From the NCBI RefSeq assembly GCF_000472385.1, contig NZ_AWZU01000020.1, forward strand, positions 77,520 through 141,519: a DNA stretch of 64,000 nucleotides. The letters run 5' to 3'. This DNA comes from Bradyrhizobium sp. ARR65 (GTDB lineage: Bacteria; Pseudomonadota; Alphaproteobacteria; Rhizobiales; Xanthobacteraceae). The position numbers and the translations under genes were made by a program. This document shows, in pieces, positions 50,203-59,304 of the stretch; the stretch's first letter is position 1; each line of letters opens with the position of its first letter. The notes beneath the pieces were generated by a model. That model saw only the letters and a program-made list of their open reading frames with translations, ran no database searches and had not been told where the DNA came from.

Positions 50203-51162
50203 ATGACGGCAGCATTCACTTTTCCGGGGCAGGGTTCGCAGGCTCTCGGCATGGGCAAGGCCCTGGCCGACGCCTTCCCGGCCGCGCGCGCCGTCTTCGA
50301 CGAAGTCGATGCGGCGCTCTCGGAAAAGCTGACGGCCATCATGTGGGACGGCCCGGCCGAAACACTGCAGCTCACCGAGAACGCGCAGCCAGCGCTGATG
50401 GCCGTTTCCATGGCCGCCTTGCGCGTTCTGGAGAGCGAGGCGGGCTTTGCGGTGGGGCGTGACGCGGCCTATGTGGCCGGGCATTCGCTGGGCGAGTATT
50501 CGGCCCTGGCGGCGGCCGGCAGTCTCTCGATCTCGGATGCGGCCCGGCTATTGCGAACCCGTGGGCTCGCCATGCAGAGGGCGGTTCCGGTCGGGGTCGG
50601 AGCCATGGCGGCGCTGCTTGGGCTGGACTACGAAGCTGCAACGGCAGTTGCGGAAGAAGCAGCCCAGGGCCACGTTTGCCAGGCAGCCAATGACAATGGC
50701 GGCGGGCAGGTGGTGGTATCAGGCGACAAGGCCGCGGTCGACCGTGCGGTGGAAATTGCCAAGGCAAAGGGCGCCAAGCGCGCCATGCTGCTGCCGGTAT
50801 CCGCGCCGTTTCATTGCCGGTTGATGCAGCCTGCGGCCGACGCCATGGCAAAGGCGCTTTCGGAGGTCACCATCAACAAGCCGGCGTCGCCCGTGGTGTC
50901 CAATGTCTTGGCTGCGCCCATCAGCGATCCCGACGAAATTCGCCGCCGGCTGGTTGAGCAGGTGACGGGAACGGTACGTTGGCGGGAATCGGTGGCCTAT
51001 ATGGCGGCCCATGGCGTCACCCGATTTTTCGAAATCGGTGCAGGCAAGGTGCTGACGGGGCTGGTCAAGCGCATCGCCGAGGGCGCGGTCGGTATCGCGG
51101 TCGGTGGGCCGAACGATATTGCCGCTGCCAAGGATGCATTGGCGGCTGCACGATCGGCGTAA
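50203..51162 (+). CDS. fabD: Malonyl-CoA:ACP transacylase
   Basis: FabD, 319 residues, loads malonate from CoA onto acyl carrier protein for fatty-acid elongation. The N-terminal FPGQGSQ oxyanion segment, the nucleophilic serine in GHSLGEYSAL (Ser95), the arginine region RGLAMQRAVP that binds malonyl, and the catalytic histidine in SAPFHCRLM are all present. It begins the fabD-fabG-acpP-fabF set, with fabG 11 bases after its stop. The 110 bases before it contain no evident strong terminator of the desaturase operon. Confidence 0.97.
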   Translation: MTAAFTFPGQGSQALGMGKALADAFPAARAVFDEVDAALSEKLTAIMWDGPAETLQLTENAQPALMAVSMAALRVLESEAGFAVGRDAAYVAGHSLGEYSALAAAGSLSISDAARLLRTRGLAMQRAVPVGVGAMAALLGLDYEAATAVAEEAAQGHVCQAANDNGGGQVVVSGDKAAVDRAVEIAKAKGAKRAMLLPVSAPFHCRLMQPAADAMAKALSEVTINKPASPVVSNVLAAPISDPDEIRRRLVEQVTGTVRWRESVAYMAAHGVTRFFEIGAGKVLTGLVKRIAEGAVGIAVGGPNDIAAAKDALAAARSA

Positions 51163-51172
51163 GGAGATATCG

Positions 51173-51910
51173 ATGTTCGATCTAGGTGGCAGGACGGCGC
51201 TGGTCACGGGCGCGACCGGAGGAATTGGCGCCGCGATCGCGCAGGCGCTGCATGCGCAAGGTGCGACGGTCGCGATCTCCGGGACCCGGCGCGAGGTGCT
51301 CGATGCGCTGGCGGCAAAGCTGGCTGAACGGGTGCACGTGCTGCCCTGCAATCTCTCCGACACGGCCGAGGTGGAGGCCCTGGTGCCGGCGGCGGAACAG
51401 GCGATGGGCGGGCTCGATATTCTCGTCGCCAATGCTGGCATCACCCGGGACAATCTGTTCGTGCAATTGCGCGACGAGGATTGGGACGAGGTGATCAACG
51501 TCAATCTGACCGCGACCTTCCGTCTTGCAAGGGCCGCCACCAAATTGATGATGCGCAAGCGCTTCGGCCGCATCATCGCGATCACGTCGGTGGTGGGCGT
51601 CACCGGCAATCCCGGGCAGGGCAACTACAGCGCCTCCAAGGCGGGATTGATTGGCATGATCAAGTCGCTGGCGGCGGAATACGCCAAGCGCAATGTGACG
51701 GCCAATTGCATCGCACCAGGGTTCATCAAGACGCCCATGACAGACGCTCTCAACGAGAAGCAGCGCGAAGGCATCCTTGCCCGGGTTCCGGCGTCACGGC
51801 TGGGGACGCCCGAGGATATTGCAGCCGCGGCGGTGTATCTAAGCTCGAACGAGGCCGCTTACGTCACCGGCCAAACGATTCACGTCAATGGCGGCATGGC
51901 CATGGTTTGA
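51173..51910 (+). CDS. fabG: 3-oxoacyl-ACP reductase
   Basis: FabG, 245 residues, NADPH-dependent reductase of the type II fatty-acid system. TGATGGIGAAIA is the cofactor site, VANAGITRDNLF carries the NNAG motif, and Ser139, Tyr152 and Lys156 (TSVVGVTGNPGQGNYSASK) are the catalytic residues. The ATG at 51173 follows AAGGAG directly; an overlapping frame reaches upstream into fabD but is not coding. Only ten bases separate it from fabD. It is followed by 291 bases before acpP. Confidence 0.96.
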   Translation: MFDLGGRTALVTGATGGIGAAIAQALHAQGATVAISGTRREVLDALAAKLAERVHVLPCNLSDTAEVEALVPAAEQAMGGLDILVANAGITRDNLFVQLRDEDWDEVINVNLTATFRLARAATKLMMRKRFGRIIAITSVVGVTGNPGQGNYSASKAGLIGMIKSLAAEYAKRNVTANCIAPGFIKTPMTDALNEKQREGILARVPASRLGTPEDIAAAAVYLSSNEAAYVTGQTIHVNGGMAMV

Positions 51911-52201
51911 AGTGCCGGCGCGGGCGTCCGCCGGATGCGGCGAAAAGCCGTTTCGGCAGGCAGATCAAGGCTTGTAGTCAAGGCTTTTGAAGTATGATAA
52001 CCGAACCGCCAACGGCAGGGCAAAGAACGCCATTGCAGGATTTCGAAACCCTGTATATTGGCGAGGGCGAAGCTTGCCGTCGTTCGCCGGGCCTGTCAGG
52101 TCAAATCAAGTTTATGCGCGATAGCGAAGGAAGTTTAACGACCACGATGGCTCGTATCATCTTGGGGTCGGGTCTTAAGGGAACAAGCACGAGGTTGGAG
52201 C
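51911..52201. promoter_or_regulatory. acpP upstream region
   Basis: About 290 bases before acpP. A weak promoter-like pair TTGTAG (51972-51977) and TATGAT (51993-51998) has a short 15-base spacer. GGTTGGAGCATG gives the acpP ribosome site. An extra promoter for acpP is expected because ACP is needed in large amounts; I cannot fix it with confidence. Confidence 0.35.
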
Positions 52202-52441
52202 ATGAGTGACATTGGCGAGCGGGTTAAGAAGATCGTGGTCGAGCACCTGGGCGTTGAGCCTGAGAAGGTGACCGACAATGCGAGCTTCATTGACGACCTC
52301 GGTGCTGACAGCCTCGACACCGTCGAGCTGGTGATGGCTTTTGAAGAAGAATTTGGTTGTGAGATTCCGGACGACGCTGCAGAGACGATTCTGACCGTCG
52401 GCGACGCGACGAAATTCCTTGAAAAGAACGCGAAGAGCTGA
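52202..52441 (+). CDS. acpP: Acyl carrier protein
   Basis: ACP, 79 residues. Four-helix protein; the phosphopantetheine attachment serine is Ser37 in DLGADSLDTVEL. The acidic sequence (about 20 Asp/Glu) and the helix pattern MSDIGERVKKIVVEHLGVEP are classical. It carries acyl chains for FabF, FabG and the other type II enzymes and donates them to lipid A and phospholipid synthesis. It follows fabG and is followed by a perfect palindrome and then fabF. Confidence 0.98.
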   Translation: MSDIGERVKKIVVEHLGVEPEKVTDNASFIDDLGADSLDTVELVMAFEEEFGCEIPDDAAETILTVGDATKFLEKNAKS

Positions 52442-52471
52442 CGCCCCTGCGCGGTAGGGACAAGGCTGGCC

Positions 52472-52491
52472 GGGCCGTCCGCGGACGGCCC
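52472..52491. terminator. Perfect 20-bp palindrome after acpP
   Basis: GGGCCGTCCGCGGACGGCCC is self-complementary, 31 bases after the acpP stop. A very stable hairpin before fabF may attenuate or stabilise the abundant acpP message. No T-run follows. Confidence 0.7.
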
Positions 52492-52538
52492 ATCGGTCTT
52501 CCATTGCAAGCCGCGAATCCCGGGCAGGAGTGCTGGAC

Positions 52539-53804
52539 ATGAGGCGAGTCGTCGTCACAGGCCTCGGCATGGTGTCGCCACTCGGCTGTGGCGTCGACGT
52601 GACCTGGAAGCGCATTCTCAACAGCGAGAGCGGCGCGCGGCTGATCGAGAGCTTCGATGTCTCCGACCTGCCGAGCAAGATCGCCTGTTCAGTCCCGCGC
52701 GGCGATGGTTCTGACGGGAGCTTCAATCCCGATCAGTGGATGGAGCCGAAGGACCAGCGCAAGGTCGACGATTTCATCATCTTCGCCATGGCCGCCGCGC
52801 GTCAGGCCTTGGACGACGCCAACTGGCATCCCTCGACCGAGGCGGATCGCTGTGCCACCGGCACAATGATCGGATCCGGCATCGGGGGCTTGTCGGGTAT
52901 CGCCGATACCGCCGTGCTCCTGAAGGAGCGCGGCCCGCGCAAGGTGTCGCCCTTCTTCATTCCAGGCCGCCTGATCAATCTGGCGTCCGGCTACGTCTCG
53001 ATCGAGTTCGGCCTGAAAGGCCCCAACCACGCGGTGGTGACGGCCTGTTCGACCGGCGCGCATGCGATCGGCGATGCAAGCCGGCTGATCGCGCTTGGCG
53101 ACGCCGACGTGATGGTGGCCGGCGGGACGGAATCGCCGATTTGCCGAATCGGCATGGCCGGTTTTTGTGCGGCACGCGCGCTCTCGACCGGCTTCAACGA
53201 GACCCCGGAAAGGGCCTCGCGTCCCTACGACAAGGATCGCGACGGCTTTGTGATGGGTGAGGGCGCCGGCGTCGTCGTGCTCGAGGAATACGAACACGCC
53301 AGGGCTCGCGGCGCCAGGATCTATGCTGAAGTGATCGGCTATGGCCTTTCCGGCGACGCCTATCACATCACTTCGCCGTCGCCCGACGGTGACGGCGGAT
53401 TCCGCAGCATGGCGGCTGCGTTAAAGCGCGCAGGCCTTACCACCTCCGACATCGACTACATCAACGCCCACGGCACCTCGACGCAGGTCGGTGACGAGAT
53501 CGAGCTCGGCGCGGTGGAACGGCTGCTCGGCAATGCGGCCTCGCGCGTGTCGATGTCATCGACCAAGTCCTCGACCGGGCACCTTCTGGGAGCGGCCGGC
53601 GCGATCGAGGCGATTTTCAGCATTCTCGCGATTCGCGATAACATCGCGCCGCCGACCATCAATCTGGAAAATCCATCGGTGCAAACGGCAATCGATCTCG
53701 TGCCGCAGACTCCGCGCAAACGCGAGATCAATGTCGCGTTGTCCAATTCGTTCGGATTCGGCGGCACCAACGCTTCCGTGATCTTGCAGCGCGTAATCAA
53801 CTGA
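52539..53804 (+). CDS. fabF: 3-oxoacyl-ACP synthase II
   Basis: FabF (KAS II), 421 residues, condenses malonyl-ACP with growing acyl chains. The Cys-His-His triad is visible: nucleophile Cys170 in VTACSTGAH, histidines in INAHGTST and SSTGHLLGAAG. VVVTGLGMVSPLGCG opens the protein. The ATG at 52539 has GGAG eight bases upstream; a GTG nine bases earlier is also open. It follows acpP as in most proteobacteria. A small hairpin TGCGGC-TT-GCCGCA follows the stop. Confidence 0.97.
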   Translation: MRRVVVTGLGMVSPLGCGVDVTWKRILNSESGARLIESFDVSDLPSKIACSVPRGDGSDGSFNPDQWMEPKDQRKVDDFIIFAMAAARQALDDANWHPSTEADRCATGTMIGSGIGGLSGIADTAVLLKERGPRKVSPFFIPGRLINLASGYVSIEFGLKGPNHAVVTACSTGAHAIGDASRLIALGDADVMVAGGTESPICRIGMAGFCAARALSTGFNETPERASRPYDKDRDGFVMGEGAGVVVLEEYEHARARGARIYAEVIGYGLSGDAYHITSPSPDGDGGFRSMAAALKRAGLTTSDIDYINAHGTSTQVGDEIELGAVERLLGNAASRVSMSSTKSSTGHLLGAAGAIEAIFSILAIRDNIAPPTINLENPSVQTAIDLVPQTPRKREINVALSNSFGFGGTNASVILQRVIN

Positions 53805-53938
53805 TGCGGCTTGCCGCAAGTCCACCGTTTCGCCGCATTCGCTGCTAAATCCTTTGGTTCGGGCGTACACTACCGGCCGTTTGCGCGAGCAGAAGCGCTT
53901 GACGCCGCGATGAGAGCGACAGGAATCAGGTTGCATCG

Positions 53939-55189
53939 ATGAGTGAGAGGCCGCCCATTTCGCCACGCAGCCCGCGCGCCGCGCTGGAGCCGGAGCAGCT
54001 GCCTCCGCCGCCCAAGCGCTCCGAGCGGGCCCGCAATCCCTTTGTCGTGGTTGGCAATGCCATCATCACCCTTCTGTTGCTGCTGATGATCGGCACCGGC
54101 GCGGCTTATTACTATGGCAGGCAGACCCTGGAGGCGCCGGGTCCGCTGCAGGAAGACAAGATCGTCAACATCCCCCAGCGCGCCGGCAAACGTGACATCG
54201 CCGACACGCTGACGAGGGAGGGCGTCATCGACGTCAATCCCTGGGTCTTCATCGCCAGCGTCTTCGCGTTGAAAGCGAGCTCCGAGCTCAAGCCCGGCGA
54301 ATACGCGTTCCAGAAGAACGCGTCCTTGCGCGATGTGATCGGCACCATGGTCGAGGGGAAGGTGGTGCAGCACGCCGTGACCATTCCGGAAGGGCTGACG
54401 TCGGAGCAGATCGTCGCCCGCCTGATGGACAATGACATCTTCTCGGGCACCGTGCGTGAGATCCCGCGCGAAGGCACGCTGCTGCCCGAGACTTACAAGT
54501 TCCCGCGCGGCACCACGCGGGAGCAGGTGATCCAGCGCATGCAGCAGGCGCAAAAGCGCGTGGTGACGGAGATCTGGGAGCGCCGCAGTCCGGACCTTCC
54601 GGTCAGGACGCCGGAGCAGTTGGTGACGCTAGCCTCCATCGTCGAGAAGGAGACCGCAAAGCCGGATGAGCGCAGCCGGGTCGCCGCGGTGTTCGTCAAT
54701 CGGCTGAAGCAGAGGATCAAGCTGCAGTCCGATCCGACGATCATCTACGGCCTTGTCGGCGGCAAGGGCACATTGGGGCGGCCCATCAAGCGCAGCGAGA
54801 TCACTCAGCCGTCCCCCTACAACACCTATGTCATCGACGGCCTGCCGCCCGGGCCGATCTCCAACCCGGGCCGCGCCTCGCTCGAGGCCGCGGCCAATCC
54901 GGCCCGCACCCGTGACCTCTATTTCGTTGCCGACGGCACCGGCGGCCACTCCTTCACCGAGACCTACGACCAGCACCAGAAGAACGTCGCCAAGCTGCGC
55001 GCGATGGAAAAGCAGATCCAGAACGATACGGTCGAGCCGGCCGACGAGCCTCCGCCGCCCGCGGCCAATCCGCCGCCGGCCGATGCGGCTCCGACCTCGG
55101 CGACCGGCAAGCCCGCACCGAAGAAGCCCGCCCGGGCGCGGCAGGGGGCGGTGCAGTCGACCGCGACACCGCGGGTCGTTCAGCAGTAA
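53939..55189 (+). CDS. mltG: Endolytic transglycosylase MltG
   Basis: A 416-residue inner-membrane protein that cuts nascent peptidoglycan strands and so sets their length (YceG/MltG family). The cytoplasmic start (about 1-35) is followed by one membrane helix (about 37-60), a LysM-like region and the YceG domain. The catalytic glutamate is in TLASIVEKETAKPDE; other blocks are LKPGEYAF, VTIPEGLTSEQI and PYNTYVIDGLPPGPISNPG. The tail (about 50 residues) is Pro/Ala-rich. It is preceded by AGGAATCAGG and followed by a terminator-like stem. Location after fabF matches many alphaproteobacteria. Confidence 0.95.
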   Translation: MSERPPISPRSPRAALEPEQLPPPPKRSERARNPFVVVGNAIITLLLLLMIGTGAAYYYGRQTLEAPGPLQEDKIVNIPQRAGKRDIADTLTREGVIDVNPWVFIASVFALKASSELKPGEYAFQKNASLRDVIGTMVEGKVVQHAVTIPEGLTSEQIVARLMDNDIFSGTVREIPREGTLLPETYKFPRGTTREQVIQRMQQAQKRVVTEIWERRSPDLPVRTPEQLVTLASIVEKETAKPDERSRVAAVFVNRLKQRIKLQSDPTIIYGLVGGKGTLGRPIKRSEITQPSPYNTYVIDGLPPGPISNPGRASLEAAANPARTRDLYFVADGTGGHSFTETYDQHQKNVAKLRAMEKQIQNDTVEPADEPPPPAANPPPADAAPTSATGKPAPKKPARARQGAVQSTATPRVVQQ

Positions 55190-55193
55190 TTAA

Positions 55194-55223
55194 GGAGCCG
55201 GACGCGCCGGACTCCACTTTTCC
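55194..55223 (+). terminator. Terminator-like stem after mltG
   Basis: GGAGCCGG (55194-55201), a small loop and CCGG-a-CTCC (55207-55215) form an imperfect stem, followed by ACTTTTCC. It is consistent with rho-independent termination of mltG. Confidence 0.6.
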
Positions 55224-55288
55224 TGAAAACGTTCTTATGGTCCGCGCGGCTTTTGCGTTACGCGAATCTCGCCCGGAGAATTGAAACC

Positions 55289-56176
55289 ATGGCGCTGTCG
55301 AGCATGACCGGTTTTGCCCGCAGCCACGGCGTGAGCGGCCCTTACAGCTTCGAATGGGAACTGAAGTCGGTCAATGCCAAGGGCCTTGATCTGCGCCTGC
55401 GCGTGCCCCAGGGATGGGACGAGCTCGAGGCTTTTGCCAAGAAGCGCGCCGGCGAGGTGCTGTCGCGCGGCACGATCTACGCCAATTTCAACATCAAGCG
55501 TGCCGATGCGCTCTCGACCGTGCGTATCAATGAAGAAGTGCTGGCGGCGGTGCTCAAGGTCGCGGGTTCTCTGGCGGGCAGGATCGACGCGGTGGCGCCG
55601 AGCATCGACGGGCTGCTCGGCATCAAGGGCGTGATCGAGGTGGTCGAGCCGGAGAGCGACGAGGAAGAAGACAGGGCCGCCGTGGCTGCGGCCTCCGCGG
55701 CCTTTGACGAGGCGCTGACGAATCTCGTGGCGATGCGCAGGCGCGAGGGCGAAGCCCTCGGACAGATTCTGGGCCAGCGCATGGACGAGATGGAGAGGCT
55801 GGCGAACAAGGCGGAAGCGGCGCCCGGCCGCAAACCCGAGGCGGTCCGCGCGCGCCTCGCCGAACAGATCGCAGCACTGCTCGAAACCTCTGATCGTTTC
55901 GATGCCGACCGCCTGACGCAAGAGGCGTTGTTGATCGCGGCCAAGGCCGACATTCGCGAGGAACTCGATCGCATCGCCTCACACATCGCGCAGGTCCGCG
56001 AGATGATCGGCAAGGGAGGGCCGATTGGCCGCCGTCTCGATTTCCTGGCACAGGAGTTCCATCGCGAGGTCAATACCTGCTGCTCCAAGTCGAACGATGT
56101 GGAATTGACCAATACCGGTCTCGAAATGAAGAGCGTCGTCGAGCAGTTTCGCGAGCAGGTGCAAAATCTGGAGTGA
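55289..56176 (+). CDS. yicC: YicC/YloC family endoribonuclease
   Basis: A 295-residue protein of the YicC family (stress-induced RNase in E. coli and Bacillus relatives). The N-terminal MTGFARS and WELKSVNAKGLDLRLRVP, and the C-terminal KGGPIGRRLDFLAQEFHREV and NTCCSKSNDVELTNTGLEMK are highly diagnostic. The ATG at 55289 begins at the conserved ALSSMTGFAR; the frame runs 36 bases further up. It is three bases before gmk, the usual partner in alphaproteobacteria. Confidence 0.95.
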   Translation: MALSSMTGFARSHGVSGPYSFEWELKSVNAKGLDLRLRVPQGWDELEAFAKKRAGEVLSRGTIYANFNIKRADALSTVRINEEVLAAVLKVAGSLAGRIDAVAPSIDGLLGIKGVIEVVEPESDEEEDRAAVAAASAAFDEALTNLVAMRRREGEALGQILGQRMDEMERLANKAEAAPGRKPEAVRARLAEQIAALLETSDRFDADRLTQEALLIAAKADIREELDRIASHIAQVREMIGKGGPIGRRLDFLAQEFHREVNTCCSKSNDVELTNTGLEMKSVVEQFREQVQNLE

Positions 56177-56179
56177 TCC

Positions 56180-56836
56180 ATGACGGCTCACCGCCACGGT
56201 TTGGGAGTTGAACGGCGCGGCCTGATGTTTGTGCTGTCTTCGCCCTCGGGCGCCGGCAAAACCACGCTGTCACGCCTTCTGATCGAGCGCATGGCCGGCC
56301 TGAAAATGTCGGTGTCGGCAACGACGCGCCCGATGCGGCCGGGCGAGGTCGACGGGCGCGACTATCTGTTCGTCGACAAAGCGCGCTTCGAAGAGATGGT
56401 GAAGCGCAACGAGCTCCTGGAATGGGCCGTTGTGTTCGACAACCGCTACGGCACGCCGCGCGCACCGGTGGAGGCGGCGCTCAGCGCCGGCGAGGACGTT
56501 CTGTTCGACATCGATTGGCAGGGCACGCAGCAATTGCGCGAGAAGGCGCGCGCCGACGTCGTCAGCGTCTTCATCCTGCCGCCGTCCGCCGCCGATCTTG
56601 AGAAGCGCCTGCATTCACGCGCGCAGGACTCCGATGACGTGATCCGCTCGCGGATGAGCCGCGCCAGCCACGAAATGAGCCACTGGGCGGAATACGACTA
56701 CATCGTCATCAATCATGATGTCGATGAAGCCTTCGCCGAAGTGCAGTCGATCCTCAAGGCGGAACGGCTGAAGCGCGAGCGGCGCGTTGGACTGACCACA
56801 TTCGTGCGAGAGCTGCAGCGGCAGCTCGAGAAATAG
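56180..56836 (+). CDS. gmk: Guanylate kinase
   Basis: Gmk, 218 residues, phosphorylates GMP to GDP. P-loop SSPSGAGKTTLSRL (about 20-33), GMP-binding SVSATTRPMRPGEVDGRDY, and the lid region SRMSRASHEMSHWAEYDYI are canonical. It starts three bases after yicC, which suggests coupled translation. The short N-terminal addition (TAHRHGLGVERRG) is typical for Rhizobiales. It converges with the Pro/Ala-rich gene next to it. Confidence 0.97.
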   Translation: MTAHRHGLGVERRGLMFVLSSPSGAGKTTLSRLLIERMAGLKMSVSATTRPMRPGEVDGRDYLFVDKARFEEMVKRNELLEWAVVFDNRYGTPRAPVEAALSAGEDVLFDIDWQGTQQLREKARADVVSVFILPPSAADLEKRLHSRAQDSDDVIRSRMSRASHEMSHWAEYDYIVINHDVDEAFAEVQSILKAERLKRERRVGLTTFVRELQRQLEK

Positions 56837-56846
56837 CCACGCCGCG

Positions 56847-57791
56847 TCAGGCGTCGCTCTGCTGCGCCTGCTTCACCAACTGCGCCAGGATCTCCTCGAT
56901 CTTCTGGTATCGCTCCTGCGGCGTGGCCGTCTGAACGGCCGCCCGCGCCGGCTCGGGACGCGGCGCTGTTCTTTCGATGACCGGTTCGACCCAGGGAGGC
57001 TGGGGCGCGTCCTCCACTCCTTCCCAGATCGCGGCGCGGCGCTCGCGCGCATCAACGCGGACTTTCCGGACGCGGCCCAGTCGATAGACGACGCTCGCCG
57101 TGAGGCCTGCCAGCGCCAGCGCGCCCAGGATCACGATGAACAGCATCTGCAGCGAAACCGGAGCGGGGGCGGAATCCTTGACCACTGGTCCATTGGGGGC
57201 CGGCGCCGGCGCGGCCACCGGCGTTGCGGGCGCCTGCGCAGTCGGTTCAGCATCGGCCGGGTCGGCGGCGGGCGGCGGCGATGCGGTGGAATCCGCGGTT
57301 GTTGTCTGCGGCCATCGCGAGGCGACCGACGATGCCGGCTGGGCGGCTTGCTGCGGATCAGGAAACTGGCTGGCTGCGGGGGGCGTCGCAGCGGGGGCGG
57401 CTGCGGCTGGTGGCGGCGCCGGTTGTGCAGCGGCAATGCCGGCGTTAGCCTGGATACGCGGCTGCGGTGATCGCAATTCGGCGTGAGCGTCCTCGAGCGA
57501 CCGAGTGGCCGCGTCCGCCTGTCCTTCTTCTTCGGCCGCGCTCGGCGCCGACGATGCATCATCGGCCGACGCCGCAGGCGAGACTTTTGCGCCTGCCTCG
57601 CGAAGATACCAGCAATGGCGCTTGGTCCCGCGTTCCAGACGATAATACCAATGCTGCCCCTGCGGCGCGCTCTGGCCCGGCTGGGTGAGGCAGTCTGCTG
57701 AGTTTGCCGCGGGTTGCGCCATCGTTATCGGCGGTCCGGCGAGAATGCCGGCGACGACGGCGGATGCGAATTTCGCGGCTCGGTTGGCCAT
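56847..57791 (-). CDS. Exported membrane-anchored Pro/Ala-rich protein
   Basis: A 314-residue protein with an N-terminal signal (about 1-29, AQPAANS follows), then a conserved-looking module GQHWYYRLERGTKRHCWYLR with two Trp-Tyr pairs, a long Ala/Pro/Gln/Ser-rich linker (about 60-205), a membrane segment near residues 215-237 (MLFIVILGALALAGLTASVV) and a short tail ending in helix EIEEILAQLVKQ. From memory the HWYYR...CWYLR module recurs in Bradyrhizobium exported proteins of unknown function. The ATG at 57791 begins the signal; another ATG lies 12 bases upstream. Topology suggests a periplasmic module tethered by the linker. Confidence 0.8.
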   Translation of the reverse strand: MANRAAKFASAVVAGILAGPPITMAQPAANSADCLTQPGQSAPQGQHWYYRLERGTKRHCWYLREAGAKVSPAASADDASSAPSAAEEEGQADAATRSLEDAHAELRSPQPRIQANAGIAAAQPAPPPAAAAPAATPPAASQFPDPQQAAQPASSVASRWPQTTTADSTASPPPAADPADAEPTAQAPATPVAAPAPAPNGPVVKDSAPAPVSLQMLFIVILGALALAGLTASVVYRLGRVRKVRVDARERRAAIWEGVEDAPQPPWVEPVIERTAPRPEPARAAVQTATPQERYQKIEEILAQLVKQAQQSDA

Positions 57792-58038
57792 ATCCAGTTC
57801 CACTCCACTCTACCTGACGCTTTTCCATCCCAAATCTCGGGGAAGAGTTGGGTCGCAATAGGCCGCAAATCCGGAGAGGATGGGGCTTAATTCGGGCTGC
57901 CTGTGCGGGCGCAAAGGGGGGCGGAAGCGGTGTTACTGCTTTCGCGATGGTCAACCGTAAGGTGCAACCATTTGGTGCAAAAGAAGCGGCGGCCGGGGCT
58001 GCGATCTCCGAGCGCGCGCCGTTGGGCTGCGATTGAAA

Positions 58039-59244
58039 TCACTCGCTCGCGAGCACGTCGCTGAACAGCACGTAGCGCTGGCCGTCGAAACGTACGAGCC
58101 GCATCTGCTTGATCGGGCGCAGGTCTGACGGCGTCGTCTTCAGGCGAATGCCGGGGAGAAGGAGTGGCAGCTCCATGTCGAGATGGGAGGCCTGTTTCAT
58201 GATGTTGGCACGCGTGAGATTGTCGCCGCATTGCTTGAGCAGTTGCACGACCGCGTAGCCGACATTGTAACCGTAGGGCGCGTAATAGTCGCTCTTGTCG
58301 ACCCGCGGGTTGTATTTGTCCATCCACGCATTCCAGGCCTTCATGGCGGGGTCGTCTCGCCATTGCGGGTCGGCGGGATCATTCTGATAGGCCGCCGAGA
58401 TGATGCCCTTGGCGGCCTCGAATCCAGCCGGCCTGATCGCGCCGGCAATCGAGGAGCCGACGCTCGACACGAACTCCTGCGGGTGCCAACCGATGTCATA
58501 GGCCTTGCGGATCGCTTGGGCAGCGAATTTCGGTACCGAGAAGATGACAAAGACGTTGGCGCCGGCGGTCTTCAGCGTCACCACCTGCGAATCCACCGTG
58601 GGATCGCTGGTATTGTAGGTTTGGTAGGAGACGATCATCGAAGAGGCGCGTTCGCCGAGCCCGCGCCTGAAGCCGATCAAGTAATCGCGGCCGAGATCAT
58701 CGTTCTGCGCGAGAATGCCGATTCTGGCGTCGGGTTTGGTGGAGAGAATGTACTTGGCGTAGATCTCGGCTTCGGACGCGTAATGCGGCGTCCAGCTCAT
58801 GGTCCACGGAAAGTGCTCGGGATTGTTGAAGATGGTCGCGCCGGAGCCGATGAAGAGGTGCGGCACGTGCTTTTGGTTGATGTATTTGACCACGGCCATG
58901 TTGGTCGCAGTGCCGACCGGATTGAGCAGGAACAGCACCTCGTCACTTTCGATCAGGCGCCTGATCTGCTCCACTGTTTTCGGCGGACTATAAGCGTCGT
59001 CGAGACTGATGAAGTTGATCTTGCGACCGTTGACCCCGCCCTGGTCATTGATCATCGCGAAATAAGCGGTGATCGACATCGCGCCGGCTGAATATGCCGA
59101 TGCTGGGCCGCTGTAGGGCGTCGTGGTGCCGATCTTGATCTCGGTGTCGCTGGCGCCGGGATCGTATCGTTTCTGCGCCAGCGCACCTGGCGTGGCAAGC
59201 AGGAGCGCGGCCAGTGCGCCTGCGATCGAACCCTTGCTCCACAT
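58039..59244 (-). CDS. ABC-type substrate-binding protein, Liv family
   Basis: A 401-residue periplasmic binding protein of the type I fold (LivK-like). Signal peptide about 1-23 (GALA, then QKRYDPG). SDTEIKIGTTTPYSGPASAYS, AYFAMINDQGGVNGRKI and ISLDDAYSPPKT are typical of the subgroup often annotated for branched-chain amino acids or aromatic compounds. It differs clearly from the two other binding proteins in the window. No permease is adjacent. It is followed on the same strand by nothing closer than the Pro/Ala-rich gene (247 bases) and preceded by an alcohol dehydrogenase gene 60 bases upstream. Confidence 0.9.
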   Translation of the reverse strand: MWSKGSIAGALAALLLATPGALAQKRYDPGASDTEIKIGTTTPYSGPASAYSAGAMSITAYFAMINDQGGVNGRKINFISLDDAYSPPKTVEQIRRLIESDEVLFLLNPVGTATNMAVVKYINQKHVPHLFIGSGATIFNNPEHFPWTMSWTPHYASEAEIYAKYILSTKPDARIGILAQNDDLGRDYLIGFRRGLGERASSMIVSYQTYNTSDPTVDSQVVTLKTAGANVFVIFSVPKFAAQAIRKAYDIGWHPQEFVSSVGSSIAGAIRPAGFEAAKGIISAAYQNDPADPQWRDDPAMKAWNAWMDKYNPRVDKSDYYAPYGYNVGYAVVQLLKQCGDNLTRANIMKQASHLDMELPLLLPGIRLKTTPSDLRPIKQMRLVRFDGQRYVLFSDVLASE

Positions 59245-59304
59245 ATCCGTCTCCTCCGGTTTGAGCGGTGGAGGTCGGCGGGGATGGCTCTGCTTGCTCG
59301 TTTC

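Noticed and set aside
54000..55189. MltG Pro/Ala tail as a separate gene
   Set aside because: The low-complexity tail is continuous with the MltG frame and has no independent start; such tails are common in alphaproteobacterial MltG.
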